From JAJXWB01 sp039808645 (GTDB lineage Bacteria; Pseudomonadota; Alphaproteobacteria; Rhizobiales; Beijerinckiaceae): a DNA stretch of 64,000 nucleotides. Position numbers and translations under genes: made by a program. The DNA lies in NCBI GenBank assembly GCA_039808645.1, contig JBDHTL010000001.1:1-64000 (forward strand), read 5' to 3'. Positions 42,709-50,996 of this stretch are shown here, piece by piece. The number at the start of each line of letters is the position of its first letter. The stretch's first letter is position 1. The notes beneath the pieces are model-generated. The model saw nothing but the letters and a program-made list of their open reading frames with translations, did no database searches and was not told where the DNA came from.

Positions 42709-43101
42709 TCAATCGCCGAACGTGACCAGACGGTCGGCCTCGATGCCGGCCTCGATCAGCTGGCCCAGTCCCGAAATGCGGAACCCCGGCGCGATATTGT
42801 CGCCGTCCTTGCCCTGCCGCTTGGCCTCGTTCGCGTCGAGAATGCCGCGCCGTTGCGCCGCCGCAATACAGACCACGAGATCGACCCCGTGCTTCTCGGC
42901 AAGCTCGCTCCACAGCTTCTGCAGGTTGCGGTCGTCCTGCGGCGGCACGGTGTAGCGCGTGCCGTTGTTCACCCCGTCGTGATAGAAGAAGACGCGAAAG
43001 ATCTCGTGTCCCTTCTCCAGTGCGGCGGCCGCGAAGCGATAGGCGGAATCCGACGCCTGATGCGTGTACGGTCCCTCGTTGACGACAATCCCGAAACGCA
43101 A
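42709..43101 (-). CDS. dsrE: DsrE, catalytic subunit of DsrEFH; TTG start
   Basis: A 130-residue protein of the DsrE/TusD family. Cys78, in DLVVCIAAAQRRGI, matches the active-site Cys78 of Allochromatium vinosum DsrE. No ATG fits. The only start that gives the conserved beginning RFGIVVNEGPYTHQASDSAYRF is TTG at 43101, with GGGGAG seven or eight bases before it. The length with this start (130) equals that of known DsrE. The much longer open frame upstream is a shadow of dsrB. Confidence 0.93.
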   Translation of the reverse strand: MRFGIVVNEGPYTHQASDSAYRFAAAALEKGHEIFRVFFYHDGVNNGTRYTVPPQDDRNLQKLWSELAEKHGVDLVVCIAAAQRRGILDANEAKRQGKDGDNIAPGFRISGLGQLIEAGIEADRLVTFGD

Positions 43102-43136
43102 GCCCGTCTCCCCTTTCGCCTCGCCTCTCGGCCTTC

Positions 43137-44216
43137 TCAGAAGCGCACGTGCGCCGACATGTTCATCGTCTTGCGCGCGCCTGTCCAGGTGTCGAGGTGA
43201 TGCTTGGTGAAGGCGAAATCGCACAATTCGAAGAAACGCGGCCAGCCGATGCGCTCGATCCACTCGCCGAGCCGCTCGTAGTCGCGGCCGTGCTCCTTGT
43301 AGGCGTAGAGGATCTTCTTCACGACCGCCTCGACCTCCGGCCAGCGCGGCGCGTTGTTGGGCAGGTTGGCGACCACCAGCTTGTGGAAGGTCGGCTTGGA
43401 GCGCGCATTGGAATGCTTGCCGCCGACCCACACCGCGATCTTGGTCGAATCCGCGCCGTTGATCTGCATGGGCGGGCACGGCGGATAGCAGGCGCCGCAG
43501 CACACGCATTTCTTTTCGTCCACTTCGAGCGACGGCACGCCGTTGACCATGGCCGGACGGATCGCCGCGACGGGACAGCGCGCGACGACCGCGGGGCGCT
43601 CGCAGACCTTGGACACGAGGTCGTGGTTGATCTTCGGCGGCTTGGTGTATTGCACGTTGATCGAGATGTCGCCCTGCCCGCCGCAATTGATCTGGCAGCA
43701 GGACGTGGTGATGCGCACGCGGTTCGGCATTTCCTCGTGCGTGAACTCGTGGTGCATCATGTCCATCAGGCTCTTGACGACGCCCGACGCGTCGGTGCCC
43801 GGAATGTCGCAATGCAGCCAGCCCTGCGTATGCGAGATCATCGACACGGAATTGCCCGTGCCGCCGACGGGAAAGCCGTTGTTCTCCAGCGCGGCGATCA
43901 GCGGCTCGACCTTGTCGACCGAACTCAGCATGAACTCGATGTTCGAGCGCGTGGTGAAGCGGACATGCCCTTCCGCGAACCTGTCGCCGATGTCGCAGAG
44001 CAGGCGGATCGTGTAGACGTCCATCTGGCGCTGCGTGCCCGCGCGCACGGTCCAGACCTCTTCGCCGGTCTTGGAGACGTGGTGCAGCACGCCGGGGCGC
44101 AGACGGTCGTGCCACGCCCAGTTGCCGTAGTTCTTCTTGAGAACCGGATGCATGTACAGGAACGGGTCCGGCACGCCGGTTTCGACGGGTCGACGCGGCT
44201 GAACGGCGACATTCAT
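43137..44216 (-). CDS. dsrB: DsrB, beta subunit of reverse dissimilatory sulfite reductase
   Basis: A 359-residue subunit. The siroheme/cluster region reads ITTSCCQINCGGQGDI, the form common in the oxidative enzymes. A ferredoxin domain follows with CERPAVVARCP and CVCCGACYPPCPPMQIN. The C-terminus (GARKTMNMSAHVRF) is typical. With DsrA it oxidises DsrC-bound sulfur to sulfite in the cytoplasm. It is 64 bases after dsrA and 35 bases before dsrE. Confidence 0.97.
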   Translation of the reverse strand: MNVAVQPRRPVETGVPDPFLYMHPVLKKNYGNWAWHDRLRPGVLHHVSKTGEEVWTVRAGTQRQMDVYTIRLLCDIGDRFAEGHVRFTTRSNIEFMLSSVDKVEPLIAALENNGFPVGGTGNSVSMISHTQGWLHCDIPGTDASGVVKSLMDMMHHEFTHEEMPNRVRITTSCCQINCGGQGDISINVQYTKPPKINHDLVSKVCERPAVVARCPVAAIRPAMVNGVPSLEVDEKKCVCCGACYPPCPPMQINGADSTKIAVWVGGKHSNARSKPTFHKLVVANLPNNAPRWPEVEAVVKKILYAYKEHGRDYERLGEWIERIGWPRFFELCDFAFTKHHLDTWTGARKTMNMSAHVRF

Positions 44217-44280
44217 CTTGAGAACTCCTCCCGAAAGTCTCTCGGTCCGGCCGCAGCGCGCGCCGCGGCGGTCCGGCGTC

Positions 44281-45576
44281 TTATTCCGCAGCGGCGCGCG
44301 CGTCCTTGTGCAGCTTGCGCTCGAAATATTTCTCCGCTTCCGCCGTGAAATCGTCCGTGCGGACGAAGCAGGAGGTGCGGGGATGGTTGACCATGTTCGG
44401 ATCGGGGTCGATGCCGAGCGCCTCGATGAAGGCCGGCAGGCCGATGCGGTCCATCGTCTCGCCGATCCGCTCGTGCTCGAGCGCGTTGTCGGCGAAGAAT
44501 TCGAGCAGGCTGCGCCCGAATTCCTTGAGCTTTTCGAAATCTTCCTCGGTGTCGAGCTTCATGAACGGCACGATCATCGTGCCCATGAGGTCGCCGACCT
44601 TCAGCGCCCGCTTGCCGCCGATCAGGATCGAGGCGCCGCGGTCGTCGCCCGGCGACAGCGCCTTGGTCATCACGTTGAGACAGTGCATGCAGCGCACGCA
44701 GGACCTGTTGTCGACGTCGAGCGTATCGTCGTCGTTGAGGCTCAGCGCCCGCGTCGGGCACATGGCGATCACATGGTCGATCGCATATTTGCGGCCGACG
44801 CGCGCCACATATTTCTTCACTTCCTCCTGGTCGACCTTCATGTCGTCGCGCCAGGTGCCGATCACGGCGAAGTCGGCGCGATGGATCGCGTTCACGCAAT
44901 CGTTGCCGCAACCGGAGAACTTGAACTTGAACTTGTAGGGCAGCGCCGGACGATGCATCTCGTCCAGGAACTCGTTGATGACCGTGCGATGCGCGCGCAC
45001 TTCGTCGTAGCACGACATTTCGCAGCGCGCGTGGCCGACGCAGCTCATCGACGTGCGCAGCGCAGGCCCCGCGCCGCCGAGGTCGAAGCCGATCTCGTTC
45101 AGGTCGTCGAACGCCTTCTGGACGTTTTCGGTCGAACAGCCCTGGAACATGATGTCGCCGGACTGGCCGTGGAAGGCGATCAGGCCCGAACCGTGCTTCT
45201 CCCAGATGTCGCACATCTGGCGCAGCAGGTCGGTCGTGTAGTGGAAGCCCGCCGGCGGCTGGACGCGCAGCGTGTGGAATTCCTTCGAGGCCGGAAACTT
45301 GTCGGCGACTTCGGAGAAGCGCGGGATCACGCCGCCGCCGTAGCCGAACACCGAGACCGTGCCGCCCTTCCAGTAGCCGAGGCGGTTCTCGTAGGAATGC
45401 TCGAGCTGGCCGAGCAGGTCGTTCATCATCGGGGCGTATTGCTTGTCCCCGGAATCGCGCAGCCGCTTGAGTCCGGTCACGAAGCTCGGCCACGGGCCGG
45501 TTTCGAGCTCGTCGAGAAGCGGAGTCGGATGCTTGTCCTTCGGCGTGGACGCGCCTTTCGCCTCGTCGTGCGACAT
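44281..45576 (-). CDS. dsrA: DsrA, alpha subunit of reverse dissimilatory sulfite reductase
   Basis: A 431-residue catalytic subunit with siroheme and [4Fe-4S] clusters. The siroheme-linked cluster cysteines are Cys179 and Cys185 (CVGHARC) and Cys223 and Cys227 (CGNDC). The inserted ferredoxin domain has Cys273 and Cys293/296/299 (CVRCMHC). The ATG at 45576 has a GGAGGGAG ribosome site, and the N-terminus before LLDELETGPWPSFV is slightly longer than in purple sulfur bacteria. It is the first gene of the dsr operon; DsrE, DsrF, DsrH and DsrL in the same operon show the oxidative direction. Confidence 0.97.
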   Translation of the reverse strand: MSHDEAKGASTPKDKHPTPLLDELETGPWPSFVTGLKRLRDSGDKQYAPMMNDLLGQLEHSYENRLGYWKGGTVSVFGYGGGVIPRFSEVADKFPASKEFHTLRVQPPAGFHYTTDLLRQMCDIWEKHGSGLIAFHGQSGDIMFQGCSTENVQKAFDDLNEIGFDLGGAGPALRTSMSCVGHARCEMSCYDEVRAHRTVINEFLDEMHRPALPYKFKFKFSGCGNDCVNAIHRADFAVIGTWRDDMKVDQEEVKKYVARVGRKYAIDHVIAMCPTRALSLNDDDTLDVDNRSCVRCMHCLNVMTKALSPGDDRGASILIGGKRALKVGDLMGTMIVPFMKLDTEEDFEKLKEFGRSLLEFFADNALEHERIGETMDRIGLPAFIEALGIDPDPNMVNHPRTSCFVRTDDFTAEAEKYFERKLHKDARAAAE

Positions 45577-45706
45577 GCCCTTGCTCCCTCCAGCGTCGCG
45601 CGCGAATCTCTCCCGCGCGCCTCCCACGTCCCGCCGCGGTCCTCGATCTGCGCGACCCTTTGACGGGAAACACGATTCGGACTTTTCATTTGGGCGTGAC
45701 AACCTC

Positions 45707-45735
45707 ATAATAACAAAAAATTTGAATATGAGAAT
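45707..45735. promoter_or_regulatory. Divergent dsrA/oxygenase control region with operator motif
   Basis: The motif copy TGAATATGAGAAT (45723-45735) lies in an AT-rich island inside the 238-base gap between dsrA and the plus-strand oxygenase gene. On the minus strand TATTAT (45712-45707) is a fair -10 box, and TTCTCA (45734-45729), 16 bases upstream, a weak -35, so the motif would cover the dsr promoter. The dsrA start is about 130 bases away. Confidence 0.45.
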
Positions 45736-45814
45736 AGGAAATCCGGCTAACACGCGCGCCGAGGCGGTTTTCGCCGGAATGCGGCCAGCTTGGCGATGGT
45801 CGAGGGAGGATGGA

Positions 45815-46738
45815 ATGAGCGGCGCGCGCCTGCAGCAGGCGGATCTGGCGGTCGGCCGCGGCGGTCCCTTCGACCTCGCCGACGACGCCTCCTATCGCGC
45901 CTGGCGCGCGGCCAAGCTCGCGGCCTATCCGCGCGCCCTCGACGATCTGCGCGTCGACATCGTCGATCCCGTCGCGCTGACGCCGGCCGAGCGCGCCGCG
46001 ATTCGCGAACGCTGCGCGCGGGCCAACATGGCCGTCTACAATCTCGTCGGCCCGCCGCGCGACGAAGCCGGGCAGCGCGCGGCCGTCCTGGCGCTGGGCG
46101 CGAGCCTCGGGCTGACCGCGATCGAGGATCACCGCTCGCGCGACGGCGACGGCCTCGTCGCGATCGAGGTCGTCGAGAGCGGCGGCCGGCTCGGCTATAT
46201 TCCATACACCAGCCGGCCGATCGCCTGGCATACGGACGGCTATTACAATTACCACGGCCCGGGCCGCGCGGTTCAGGCGATGCTGCTGCATTGCGTGCGC
46301 GACGCCGACGGCGGCGACAACCGCCTTCTCGACCACGAGATCGCCTACCTGCGGCTGCGCGACGAGGACCCCGCCCATGTCGCCGCGCTCATGCATCCAC
46401 AGGCCATGACCATTCCCGAGAACGTCGAGCCGGACGGCCGCGTGCGGCCGGTCAACGTCGGGCCGGTCTTCTACATCGAGCCGCGCTCGGGCGCCCTCGG
46501 CATGCGCTATACGGCGCGCACGCGCTCCATTCTCTGGCGCGAAGACGCCGCCACGCAGCGCGCCGTCGCCACGCTCGCGCGCATACTCGCGGACGATCCG
46601 CTGACCCTGACCGCGCGGCTGCGGCCGGGAACGGGCCTCGTCTGCAATAACGTCCTGCACGACCGCACGGGCTTCACGTCCGCAGGTCCGGCCGGGCGCC
46701 TGCTGTACCGCATCCGCTATCACGGGCGGGTCGCCTGA
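45815..46738 (+). CDS. Fe(II)/2-oxoglutarate-dependent oxygenase (TauD/TfdA-like) beside dsrA
   Basis: A 307-residue oxygenase of the TauD/TfdA or butyrobetaine-hydroxylase-like fold. The metal triad is visible as His139 and Asp141 (IAWHTDGYYNYHGPG) with the distal His282 (CNNVLHDRTGF), and Arg299/Arg301 near the end can bind 2-oxoglutarate. The ATG at 45815 has a GGGAGGA ribosome site. It is divergent from dsrA and followed by two tiny genes. TauD enzymes release sulfite from sulfonates, which would suit this island of sulfite oxidation, but no sulfonate importer is present and the substrate is unknown. Confidence 0.8.
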   Translation: MSGARLQQADLAVGRGGPFDLADDASYRAWRAAKLAAYPRALDDLRVDIVDPVALTPAERAAIRERCARANMAVYNLVGPPRDEAGQRAAVLALGASLGLTAIEDHRSRDGDGLVAIEVVESGGRLGYIPYTSRPIAWHTDGYYNYHGPGRAVQAMLLHCVRDADGGDNRLLDHEIAYLRLRDEDPAHVAALMHPQAMTIPENVEPDGRVRPVNVGPVFYIEPRSGALGMRYTARTRSILWREDAATQRAVATLARILADDPLTLTARLRPGTGLVCNNVLHDRTGFTSAGPAGRLLYRIRYHGRVA

Positions 46739-46760
46739 TCCGCGACCGCGAGGAAACGTC

Positions 46761-46961
46761 ATGGTATATGTCAGCGAACTGATGATCGCCCATCCCGAAA
46801 CAACCAGCTTCAGGCAGCTGGAGGAGCATGTCGCGCAGGCCGCGCGCGATGGCGAAATCCACCTGTACATGGACATCAAGCCGGAATATCCGGACACGCC
46901 GCCGAAATGGGAGACGCGGCTCGAAATCGTCTTCTACCAGGCGGAGCGAAAGAGGGAATGA
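46761..46961 (+). CDS. Small protein of unknown function (66 residues)
   Basis: A 66-residue, acidic, soluble protein without cysteines (begins MVYVSELMIAHPETTSFRQL, later HLYMDIKPEYPDTPPKWETR). It has a GAGGAAA ribosome site and lies 22 bases after the oxygenase gene; the next gene starts within its stop codon. Not recognised. Its coupling to the oxygenase and to the following gene suggests one functional unit. Confidence 0.7.
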   Translation: MVYVSELMIAHPETTSFRQLEEHVAQAARDGEIHLYMDIKPEYPDTPPKWETRLEIVFYQAERKRE

Positions 46962-47176
46962 GCGAGCCCGAACGCGCGAAACTCGAAACGATCCAGGCGC
47001 CCTACGGGCGCGAACTGAGGCTGGAAGAGCTGCGCTACGAGACCGGCATGCGCATCCTGCGCGTGACGATCCGCGAGGGCCGACGCTTCACCACGCTCGA
47101 CCTCGATCCGCAGCGGGCGCGCGAAGTCGCCGCCGCGCTCGGCGCCTGGGCCGGGTCGGCGGGCGCGGAAAGCTGA
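46958..47176 (+). CDS. Small protein of unknown function (72 residues)
   Basis: A 72-residue soluble protein (RLEELRYETGMRILRVTIREGRRF, then DLDPQRAREVAAALGAWAG) that looks like a small beta-sheet followed by a helix. It has no cysteines and no membrane segment. The ATG at 46958 overlaps the stop of the preceding gene (ATGA), with AGAGG upstream. A longer open frame from 46907 would overlap that gene more deeply and is less likely. Not recognised; last gene of the oxygenase operon. Confidence 0.7.
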   Translation: MSEPERAKLETIQAPYGRELRLEELRYETGMRILRVTIREGRRFTTLDLDPQRAREVAAALGAWAGSAGAES

Positions 47177-47205
47177 GGCATGAGTCGAAGGTATGAGCGC
47201 CGCGC

Positions 47206-47517
47206 TCAACCGGTGCTCCAGATGCGCGGGCGCTTCATGCCGGCGATCCGGCAGGCCTGCCCCGCGTATCCGTAAGGGAACAGTTCGAATATCCGGTTGC
47301 GCGACACGCCGTGCGTCTCGCTCAGGTGGCGGATGACGAAGCGCACGTCCGGCGACACCTGATGTTCCTCGCGAAACAAGCGCATGAAACGAATCGCGGA
47401 CCAGTGCTCGGGCGTCAGCTCGATGTCGAGCGCGCGCGCCGTCTGCGCGGCCCAGGCTTCGGTCCAGTCCTCGGGATCGACCAGGTAGCCCTCATTGTCC
47501 AGCGCCGGCTCCGCCAT
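47206..47517 (-). CDS. DsrC-like paralogue lacking the C-terminal cysteine
   Basis: A 103-residue member of the DsrC/TusE family (DNEGYLVDPEDWTEAWAAQTARALDIELTPEHWSAIRFMR). The C-terminus is ACRIAGMKRPRIWSTG: the CysB-position cysteine is kept, but the position of the reactive CysA is Trp, and the tail is two residues longer. It therefore cannot form the DsrC trisulfide and lacks the cysteine that defines TusE. It may be a regulator or a competitor of DsrC. It is transcribed alone, convergent with the small genes and divergent from SQR, sharing a promoter region that has the operator motif. Confidence 0.9.
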   Translation of the reverse strand: MAEPALDNEGYLVDPEDWTEAWAAQTARALDIELTPEHWSAIRFMRLFREEHQVSPDVRFVIRHLSETHGVSRNRIFELFPYGYAGQACRIAGMKRPRIWSTG

Positions 47518-47582
47518 CGTTTCCCCTCCCTCGACACAGCAAGACAGACGCGTCGCGCAGCCGGAACTTGACGGCGCACAAT

Positions 47583-47613
47583 TGGACAAATCATAATACA
47601 CGAATATAACAAT
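47583..47613 (+). promoter_or_regulatory. Promoter of the SQR/SulP/Soe genes with operator motif
   Basis: TGGACA (47583-47588) and TATAAC (47605-47610), 16 bases apart, form a good promoter on the plus strand. The motif copy CGAATATAACAAT (47601-47613) covers the -10 box, which is where a repressor would act. The first downstream start codon is about 140 bases away; the DsrC-like gene reads in the other direction. Confidence 0.6.
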
Positions 47614-47762
47614 ATCGAAACGCGTCCACCGCGACGCATCGAACGCGGGGCGGGCGCGCAAGAATCCGCGCCGCCGGTTCGGCGCCGCGACAACAAGAAA
47701 GACGGCCTGCCGGACAGGCCGCTGAAAGCGCAGCGCGCGATCTAGGGAGAATGGGGACGGAC

Positions 47763-49049
47763 ATGGCGGAAATCGTGATTATGGGCGCGGGCCTCGCCGG
47801 CGCGATCATGGCCTATGAGATGAAGGACCAGATGCGGCCGGAGGACAAGCTCACGGTCGTCACCAAGGATCCGGTCTATCACTTCGTTCCCTCCAATCCC
47901 TGGGTCGCCGTCGGCTGGCGGACGCGCGAGGCGGTTCAGGTCGATCTCGCGCCGACTTTCGCGCGCCGCGGCATCGGCTTCAAGCCCGTCCCCGTCTCGA
48001 AGGTCGCGCCGCAGGAAAACTACATCGAGCTCGAAGACGGCTCCAGGCTCTCCTACGATTATCTGGTCATCGCCACCGGTCCCGAACTCGCGTTCGACGA
48101 GATCGAGGGCCTCGGCCCCCACGGCGGCTTCACCAATTCGATCTGCCATGTCGATCACGCGCTGAAAGCGTCGGTTTCCTTCGAGGAATTCTGCAAGAAT
48201 CCGAAGCCGATCGTGGTCGGCGCCGTGCAGGGCGCGAGCTGCTTCGGCCCGGCCTACGAATTCACCTTCATCCTCGACACCGAGCTGCGCCGTCGCAAGA
48301 TCCGCGACAAGGTGCCGATGACCTTCGTCACCGCCGAACCCTATATCGGCCATCTCGGCCTCGACGGCGTCGGCGACACCAAGGGCCTGCTCGAAAGCGA
48401 GATGCGCGAGCATCACATCAAGTGGATGACCTCGACGCGCGTGAAGAAGGTCGAGGACGGCAAGATGCACGTCGAGGAGGTCAATCCCGACGGTTCGGTG
48501 AAGACGGCGGCAGAGCTTCCGTTCGGCTTCTCGATGATCCTGCCGGCCTTTCGCGGCATCAAGCCGCTGATGGGCCTCGAGGGCCTCGTCAATCCGCGCG
48601 GCTTCGTCATCGTCGACAAGCACCAGCGCAATCCGACCTTCCAGAACGTCTTCTCGGTCGGCGTCTGCGTCGCCATCCCGCCGATGGGCGCGACGCCCGT
48701 GCCCTGCGGCGTGCCGAAGACCGGCTTCATGATCGAATCCATGGTCACCGCCACCGCGCTCAACATCGGGGCCATGCTGCGCGGCCAGGCGCCGCGGCAT
48801 CAGGGAACGTGGAACGCCGTCTGCCTCGCCGATTTCGGCGATTCCGGCGTCGCCTTCGTCGCGCAGCCGCAGATTCCGCCGCGCAACGTCAACTGGGCCT
48901 CGTCCGGCAAATGGGTGCACGCGGCCAAGATCGCCTTCGAGAAATACTTCATCCGCAAGATGCGCAAGGGCGAGAGCGAGCCGTTCTACGAGACCGCGGC
49001 CCTCAACATGCTCGGCATCTCCAAGCTGAAGCAGGTCGTCAGCGACTGA
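47763..49049 (+). CDS. sqr: Sulfide:quinone oxidoreductase (SQR)
   Basis: A 428-residue flavoprotein that oxidises sulfide to sulfane sulfur and reduces quinone at the inner membrane. The FAD motif is IVIMGAGLAGAIMAYEM. Cys128 (SICHVDH) and Cys160 (GASCFGPAYE) fall at exactly the numbers of the catalytic cysteines in the Acidithiobacillus enzyme (128, 160, 356), and Cys354 (NAVCLADFGD) is the third. The C-terminus (EKYFIRKMRKGESEPFYE) has the amphipathic form used for membrane binding. The start MAEIV at 47763 matches the family; an ATG at 47751 is possible. No signal peptide. Confidence 0.93.
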   Translation: MAEIVIMGAGLAGAIMAYEMKDQMRPEDKLTVVTKDPVYHFVPSNPWVAVGWRTREAVQVDLAPTFARRGIGFKPVPVSKVAPQENYIELEDGSRLSYDYLVIATGPELAFDEIEGLGPHGGFTNSICHVDHALKASVSFEEFCKNPKPIVVGAVQGASCFGPAYEFTFILDTELRRRKIRDKVPMTFVTAEPYIGHLGLDGVGDTKGLLESEMREHHIKWMTSTRVKKVEDGKMHVEEVNPDGSVKTAAELPFGFSMILPAFRGIKPLMGLEGLVNPRGFVIVDKHQRNPTFQNVFSVGVCVAIPPMGATPVPCGVPKTGFMIESMVTATALNIGAMLRGQAPRHQGTWNAVCLADFGDSGVAFVAQPQIPPRNVNWASSGKWVHAAKIAFEKYFIRKMRKGESEPFYETAALNMLGISKLKQVVSD

Positions 49050-49166
49050 TCGGAGCGATGGGCGCAAGCAGCGCGACCGCGGCCGGCGACGAAGACGGCC
49101 GCCGCGCCGCTCGCTACAATGCGCGCGGGAAACCGCGCAATCCGAGCCAGGGAGCCGGCGGCCAGC

Positions 49167-50996
49167 ATGTCCGCATTGATCAGCCCGCAACGCCGCCAGG
49201 CGATCGTCGAAACGGTCCTGCCGTTTCTGGCGTGGCTGCCGATGGTCAATCGCCGCTCCATGTCCGCGGATGTGAGCGCCGGCCTGACGGGCGCGATCGT
49301 GGTGCTGCCGCAGAGCGTCGCCTTCGCGACCATCGCCGGCATGCCGCCGGAATACGGGCTTTACGCCGGCATGATCCCGGCCATCGTGGCCGCGCTCTAC
49401 GGCTCCTCGTGGCACCTAGTCTCGGGTCCGACGACCGCCGCCTCCATCGTTCTGTTCTCGGCGCTGGCGGCGCGCGCCGAGCCGGGCTCCGCGCAATATG
49501 TCGCGCTGGCGCTCACCCTGACGCTCATGGTCGGGCTGATCGAGCTCGCGCTCGGCGTTCTCAAGCTCGGAACCATCGTCAATTTCATTTCGCATTCCGT
49601 CGTCGTCGGCTTCACCGCCGGCGCCGGCGTGATGATCGCGATCAGCCAGGTCCGCCATTTCCTCGGCATCGACGTGCCGCGCGGCGCGCGGTTCCACGAG
49701 ACCTTCCTGCATGTCGCCGTCAACGCGGACCAGATCGTGCCCGCCATCGCCGCGGTGGCGATCATCACGCTGGTCACCGGCATAGCGATGCGACGCTACC
49801 TGCCGCGCGTGCCCTACATGATCGTCGCGATCGTCGTGGGGAGCTTGGCGGCCGCGCTCATCGGCGCCTATTCGGACGCGCAGATCCCCGCGCTCGGCGC
49901 CATTCCGGCGAGCCTGCCGGCGCTGTCCATGCCGAGCTTCGATCCCGGCGTCTGGCGCGAACTCGCGCCCTCGGCCGTCGCCGTCTCCATGTTCGCCCTG
50001 ACCGAGGCCCTCTCGATCGCGCGCTCGCTCGGCATGCGCAGCGGCCAGCACATCGATCCGAGCCAGGAATTCGTCGGGCAGGGCCTGTCGAACATCGCGG
50101 GCTCGTTCTTTTCCGGCTATGTCGCGACCGGCTCCTTCAATCGCAGCGGCGTCAACTACGACGCGGGCGCCAAGACGCCGCTGGCGGCCGTGCTCGCCGG
50201 CCTCTTGCTGATGATCGGCGTGCCCTTCATCGCGCCCTTCGCCAAATACCTGCCCAATGCGGCGATGGCGGGCATTCTCATGCTGGTGGCCTGGGGCCTG
50301 ATCGACTGGCGCCACATCACGCAGATCGTTAAGACCAGTCGCGAGGAGACCGCGATCCTGGCCGTCACCTTCTTCGCGACGCTGGCGCTCGATCTCGAGG
50401 TCGCGATCCTCCTCGGCATCGTCCTGTCGCTGCTGCTCTATCTCAACCGCACCTCGAATCCGCGCCTCGTGCCGCGCGTGCCCGATCCGATGAGCTCGGG
50501 CCGCAAGTTCACCCATCCCGGCCCGGACCTGCCGGAATGCCCGCAGTTCCGCATCATGCGGCTCGACGGTTCGCTGTTCTTCGGCGCGGTTTCGAGTTTC
50601 ACCGAAGCCGTCCGCGACATCGAGGACGATACGCCCGACTGCCGGTTCGTCGCGATCGTCATGACAGGCGTCAACTTCGTCGATATCGGCGGCGCCGAGG
50701 CGATCGTGGCGGCCGCAAGGCGGTTTCGCGCGCGCGGCGGCGACCTCTATCTCATCCGCATCAAGGACCAGACGCGGGACCTGCTGGAACGCGGCGGATA
50801 TCTCGGGGAGATCGGCGAGAGAAACATTTTCTGGTCCAAGACCGACGCCTTGCGCTCCATCTACCGGCGTCTCGACTACGACGTCTGCCGCAGGTGCAAC
50901 CTTCGCGTCTATGTCGAATGCGTGCGGCTCGGCAAGCAGGAGCCGCAGGACGACGACGACGAGGCGCCGCGCGCGGTCGACAGGTCGCGTCGATGA
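49167..50996 (+). CDS. SulP-family anion transporter with STAS domain and C-terminal cysteine motif (first copy)
   Basis: A 609-residue transporter with about 11-12 hydrophobic helices and a C-terminal STAS domain (LPECPQFRIMRLDGSLFFGAVSSF, VAIVMTGVNFVDIGGAEAI). SulP proteins move sulfate and related anions, often with Na+ or H+. After the STAS domain comes an extra segment CRRCNLRVYVEC, a CX2CX7C motif, then an acidic tail. The ATG at 49167 is preferred over 49119. The stop overlaps the start of a second SulP gene. Given the neighbours it may export sulfate or import sulfite or thiosulfate; direction cannot be told. Confidence 0.9.
   Translation: MSALISPQRRQAIVETVLPFLAWLPMVNRRSMSADVSAGLTGAIVVLPQSVAFATIAGMPPEYGLYAGMIPAIVAALYGSSWHLVSGPTTAASIVLFSALAARAEPGSAQYVALALTLTLMVGLIELALGVLKLGTIVNFISHSVVVGFTAGAGVMIAISQVRHFLGIDVPRGARFHETFLHVAVNADQIVPAIAAVAIITLVTGIAMRRYLPRVPYMIVAIVVGSLAAALIGAYSDAQIPALGAIPASLPALSMPSFDPGVWRELAPSAVAVSMFALTEALSIARSLGMRSGQHIDPSQEFVGQGLSNIAGSFFSGYVATGSFNRSGVNYDAGAKTPLAAVLAGLLLMIGVPFIAPFAKYLPNAAMAGILMLVAWGLIDWRHITQIVKTSREETAILAVTFFATLALDLEVAILLGIVLSLLLYLNRTSNPRLVPRVPDPMSSGRKFTHPGPDLPECPQFRIMRLDGSLFFGAVSSFTEAVRDIEDDTPDCRFVAIVMTGVNFVDIGGAEAIVAAARRFRARGGDLYLIRIKDQTRDLLERGGYLGEIGERNIFWSKTDALRSIYRRLDYDVCRRCNLRVYVECVRLGKQEPQDDDDEAPRAVDRSRR

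Noticed and set aside
46907..46957. Longer start for the 72-residue protein
   Set aside because: The ATG at 46958 has an upstream AGAGG and the usual ATGA overlap; the longer version would overlap the previous gene by more than 50 bases.
47763..49049. Calling this the flavoprotein of flavocytochrome c sulfide dehydrogenase
   Set aside because: There is no signal peptide and no cytochrome gene, and Cys128/Cys160/Cys354 match SQR.
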